Below are positions 61,380 to 64,000 of a DNA stretch of 64,000 nucleotides, in pieces. The stretch's first letter is position 1. Each line of letters begins with the position of its first letter. The notes under the pieces are model-generated. The model was not told where the DNA came from. It ran no database searches and saw nothing but the letters and a program-made list of their open reading frames with translations. Source of the stretch: DATADW01 sp963733905 (GTDB lineage: Bacteria > Actinomycetota > Acidimicrobiia > Spongiisociales > DATADW01); NCBI GenBank assembly GCA_963733905.1, contig CAVTEU010000006.1, forward strand, positions 434,001 to 498,000. Reading direction: 5' to 3'. The position numbers and the translations under genes were made by a program.

Positions 61380-62649
61380 ATGTTTGCTGGGGAAGCCGTT
61401 TCGGAGTTGTGGCCACCACCGCCACCCTCTCTGCTCCCTGACGGTCTCGAGGAGATGGCCCCCGGTCCCGAACTGGCCCGGGTGCTGGCCGGGATCGATG
61501 TGGATTCTCTCCCTGGTTTCGATCTGGTGGTGGTGATGGCCGCCCAGGCCCGGATGGTGGCTTATCACCAAGCCGGGTTGTTGGATGTGGTGGCCCGGGT
61601 GGCCGACGCCACCACCGAGGCGAGCGGGCTGGTTGCCGACGACGACGGGGAGTTCGCCGCCGACGAGATCCGCGCTGCGCTCTGTCTCACCCGGCGGGCG
61701 GCGACGTTTGCTGCTGGAACTGGCCCGGGAGCTGCGAAGGCTCCCCGCAGCTGGCCGACGCGCTCCGCTGCGGGGTGGTCGACCTCCCCCGGGCCCGGGT
61801 GGTCTGCGACGAGGTGGCCACCCTGGACGACGAGGAAGCCCAACAGGTGGTCTCCCTGGTGTTGGAGCGGGCTTCCACTCAGACCACCGGTCAGTTGGGG
61901 GCGCGGGTGCGCCGCCTGGTCCTCTCCGTTGAACCCGCCGCCGCCAAGGAACGCTACGAGAAGGGGGTGGAGGGTCGGCGGGTGGAGCTGTCGGCTAACC
62001 CCGACGGGACCGCCAACCTGATCGCCTGGTCGCTCCCCGCCGAGCGGGCCAACGCCGCCTACCACCGCCTCGACCACCTCGCCCAAGCGGCCAAGGGAGG
62101 ACGACTCCCGCAGCTTCGATCAGGTACGAGCCGACGTCCTCTTGGACCTGGTCGACTGTGGGGACGGCTCGGGGCGGCGAGGTGTCATCGACCTCCGGGT
62201 CGACCTGGCCACCCTCGCCGGAACTGACCGAGCATCCGGGGGAGATACCCGGGTACGGGCCGGTGATCGCCGACATCGCCCGTCGGGTGGCCGCCACCCA
62301 GGTGGGTTCGCAGTGGCGGGTTGCGGTCACCCACCCCGACAGCGGAGCGGTGCTCTGGGACGGGACCACCAAACGGAGACCCACCACCGCCCAACGCCGG
62401 TATGTGGAGGCCCGCTCTCCCACTTGTGTGTTCCCCGGGTGCCGCATGCCGGCCACCCGCTCCGACATCGACCACCGGGTCGACCACTCCAAGGGGGGAC
62501 CGACCCTGGTCGAATACCTCAACCCGTTGTGCCGCCACGACCACCGCCTCAAAGACGCCGGATGGAAACTGAAACCCGGACCCAACGGCACCACCACCTG
62601 GACCAGTCCCCTCGGACACACCTACACCACCGGACCCGACCCGCCCTGA
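61380..62649 (+). CDS. DUF222 domain protein with C-terminal HNH endonuclease
   Basis: About 420 residues. N-terminal DUF222 region (LAGIDVDSLPGFDLVVVMAA, RAALCLTRRAAT, LPRARVVCDEVATLDDEEA). The HNH site is CVFPGCRMPATRSDIDHRVD followed by LCRHDHRLK, with the Cys pairs of the zinc-HNH type. Four breaks (near 61705, 61770, 62110, 62220). This 13E12-like family is multicopy in many actinobacteria and may be mobile or recombination-linked. Confidence 0.85.
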
Positions 62650-62757
62650 AAACCCGTAGCGGGGGTGCAACACCGTCCCATCGCTGGTCCTAGGTCGATC
62701 GACTCATTTGCAACTCGTTCGCTTACAACGGCGCTGTTTTGTCACACCCTCCATCGA

Positions 62758-62794
62758 TGATGCCGTGATGTCCGAAAGATCGGACCTCGCATCA
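62758..62794 (+). promoter_or_regulatory. Two-step hairpin upstream of the small membrane protein pair
   Basis: Outer TGATGC (62758-62763) pairs with GCATCA (62789-62794); inner GTCCGA-AAGA-TCGGAC (62770-62785). It ends 4 bases before AGGAGA of the next gene. It may end HNH transcription or be a 5' leader hairpin. The rest of 62650-62812 holds nothing I can name. Confidence 0.45.
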
Positions 62795-62812
62795 AATAGG
62801 AGAAACTGACAA

Positions 62813-63100
62813 ATGATCGATCCCATCGCCGGTGGGAAACCCAAGTCGAAGGGCGTTGCATTCGCCCTCGCCTTCCTCTTCGGGCCACTCGGACTGTTCT
62901 ATGTGCTCAAGCCAGGTGTCGTGATCGCCGCGTTCGTCGGTGCTGTCGGTCTCGCCGTACTCACAGGTGGGCTCGCTGCGATAGCAATTGCGCTCGGTGT
63001 CTGCATCTATGCCCCGATCGCCGCCGGCGAGTACAACGAGCGGCTCGCTGCCATGAACGCCGGCTCGAGCGTCAACAAGGCGTTGGCGGTGGCTCGATGA
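62813..63100 (+). CDS. Small membrane protein, first paralogue
   Basis: 95 residues, unbroken, with AGGAGA before ATG 62813. KPKSKGVAFALAFLFGPLGL, then FYVLKPGVVIAAFVGAVGLA and APIAAGEYNERLA. Two to three helices separated by a short FGPLGLFY turn. It overlaps the second paralogue by 4 bp. Function unknown. Confidence 0.78.
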   Translation: MIDPIAGGKPKSKGVAFALAFLFGPLGLFYVLKPGVVIAAFVGAVGLAVLTGGLAAIAIALGVCIYAPIAAGEYNERLAAMNAGSSVNKALAVAR

Positions 63101-63390
63101 TCGAACCGACCATCCATAGCCGCCCCAAGTCGAAGCTTGCCGCGCTCGCTCTCGGGTTTTTCTTCGGACCGCTCGGGCTCTTTTATGTGACCACGCCCGG
63201 GAAGGTGATCCTCATCGTCCTCGGGACCCTCCTCGCCGGTGCGGGCACCGATGGAGTCGCGTGGTTCTTGGCAATGATCGGCGCAGCCATCTACGCGCCC
63301 ATTGCCGTGGGGCAATACAACGAGAAGTTGGCGGTCCTCCAGTCCGATCAGACCGAGGCCATCCTGAGCAGGGAGCTCCGAGTCAGCTGA
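63097..63390 (+). CDS. Small membrane protein, second paralogue
   Basis: 97 residues, unbroken. RPKSKLAALALGFFFGPLGL, FYVTTPGKVILIVLGTLLAG and YAPIAVGQYNEKLAV align end to end with the upstream protein, so the pair arose by tandem duplication. Translational coupling through ATGA. Function unknown; a hetero-oligomer is possible. Confidence 0.78.
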   Translation: MIEPTIHSRPKSKLAALALGFFFGPLGLFYVTTPGKVILIVLGTLLAGAGTDGVAWFLAMIGAAIYAPIAVGQYNEKLAVLQSDQTEAILSRELRVS

Positions 63391-63396
63391 GCAGCC

Positions 63397-64000
63397 TCAT
63401 CCGGGACTCTCCTCGTCAGCCTCGATCACATCGGCCGGGTCCTGTTCGCGGCGGGCGAGCCAGAGGAAGGGGAGCTCGGCGGCGGCGACGACTGCGCTGA
63501 CCAGGTAGGAGGCGGCGTAGCCAGACACGTCGGCCACCCGCCCGAGGATCGGTTGGAGCACGGCCGACCCGCCTGAGCCGAGCAGGGCGTCAAAGGAGAG
63601 GACGGTTGCCCGTTGCGACGACGGGATCATCCCGTTGAGGAACGTCCGCCGCAGCGGGATGGTCGCCGCGATGACCAGACTCCACAGCAGCAAGATCGTC
63701 ACCGCCACCCAGAAGTTGCTGGTCGACCCGACGATCAACAGCGATGCCACGCCAACCACCGAGGCGACGATCAACCCGGTGCTGCGCCGGCCAAACAACC
63801 CGCGTACCCAAGGCGCGGCGAGACCACCGACGATCTGGGCGGACGGCGAATATGGCAGCGGCGAGCCCGGCGATCCCGAAGGCGCCCTCGTCGCCGTACA
63901 ACTCGAGCAGATAGGGCTGGAAGGCATAGAAGGCATAGAAGCCGACCCCAGCGATGAACGGTGAGGTGAGCATCAGCCAGCGAACAGGCGGGTTGCGCAG
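63397..64000 (-). CDS. MFS transporter, C-terminal part (5' end outside window)
   Basis: The minus-strand frame enters from the right edge. WLMLTSPFIAGVGFYAFYAF, FGRRSTGLIVASVVGVASLL, FWVAVTILLLWSLVIAA and VSGYAASYLVSAVVAAAE are MFS helices of the C-terminal half. A break near 63845 separates two parts. Export of an unknown small molecule is likely. Confidence 0.75.

Noticed and set aside
1..64000. tRNA or rRNA genes
   Set aside because: I found no convincing T-arm/acceptor pattern or rRNA-like segment by reading; a tRNA search program would be needed to exclude a missed one.

Overview
The window is high-GC DNA whose gene content points to an actinobacterium, most likely of the Acidimicrobiia type (an inference; no rRNA or tRNA gene was found to confirm it). 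The signs are a PPOX-type F420/flavin oxidoreductase, an AdnA/AdnB-like helicase-nuclease pair, a CtpE-like P-type ATPase, an InhA/FabI enoyl reductase, a SepIVA-like coiled-coil protein in a coaD-yceD-rpmF-plsX-rnc-mutM cluster, a DUF222/HNH protein and actinobacterial SLH repeats.

Layout. 1-7.4 kb: a MoxR-DUF58-VWA-VWA cluster behind the end of a Gly-Gln repeat protein. 7.4-10.5 kb: response regulator, histidine kinase and GerMN lipoprotein in the same order as mtrA-mtrB-lpqB. 10.5-18.5 kb: a large membrane hydrolase running in frame into a nitroreductase domain, a P-type ATPase, a ComB-like phosphatase and a radical SAM protein with a CCSEP tail. 18.6-25.8 kb: secreted 5'-nucleotidase, phosphoribosyltransferase, an ABC-2 exporter (ATPase plus two permeases), a CHRD protein and an SLH protein. 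25.9-39.7 kb: PPOX protein, PlsB acyltransferase, Dtd, adnAB-like genes, Lon and a third Fe-S PD-(D/E)XK nuclease. 39.7-44.8 kb: a NUDIX gene and an acyl-CoA ligase gene, each preceded by a copy of the same structured RNA, then FabI and an alpha/beta hydrolase. 44.8-47.5 kb: MurF-like ligase and Ddl. 47.5-55.7 kb: Lrp-type RAM protein, cold-shock-like protein, L28, RecG, RsmD, CoaD, SepIVA-like, YceD, L32, PlsX, RNase III, MutM and acylphosphatase. 55.7-64 kb: accessory enzymes, low-complexity secreted proteins, an HNH protein, two paralogous small membrane proteins and the end of an MFS transporter.

The sequence carries roughly one reading-frame break per kilobase, including in genes that are normally essential (moxR, lon, plsX, mutM, recG, murF, plsB). 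At 22 of the 23 breaks I resolved by eye, removing one base restores the family sequence. This looks like insertion-type sequencing or assembly error, not gene decay. Broken genes are therefore listed as single CDS spans with the break noted.

The most interesting signal is the pair of paralogous structured RNAs at 39816-39976 and 40620-40774. They have matching hairpin order, compensatory differences in the stems, GNRA/UUCG loops on the + strand, terminator-like 3' hairpins and the same twin CGCGAAA boxes at the same distance upstream. I cannot match them to a known riboswitch class. Also notable are heptamer-period tandem repeats in many intergenic gaps and a HAIR-like site upstream of lon.
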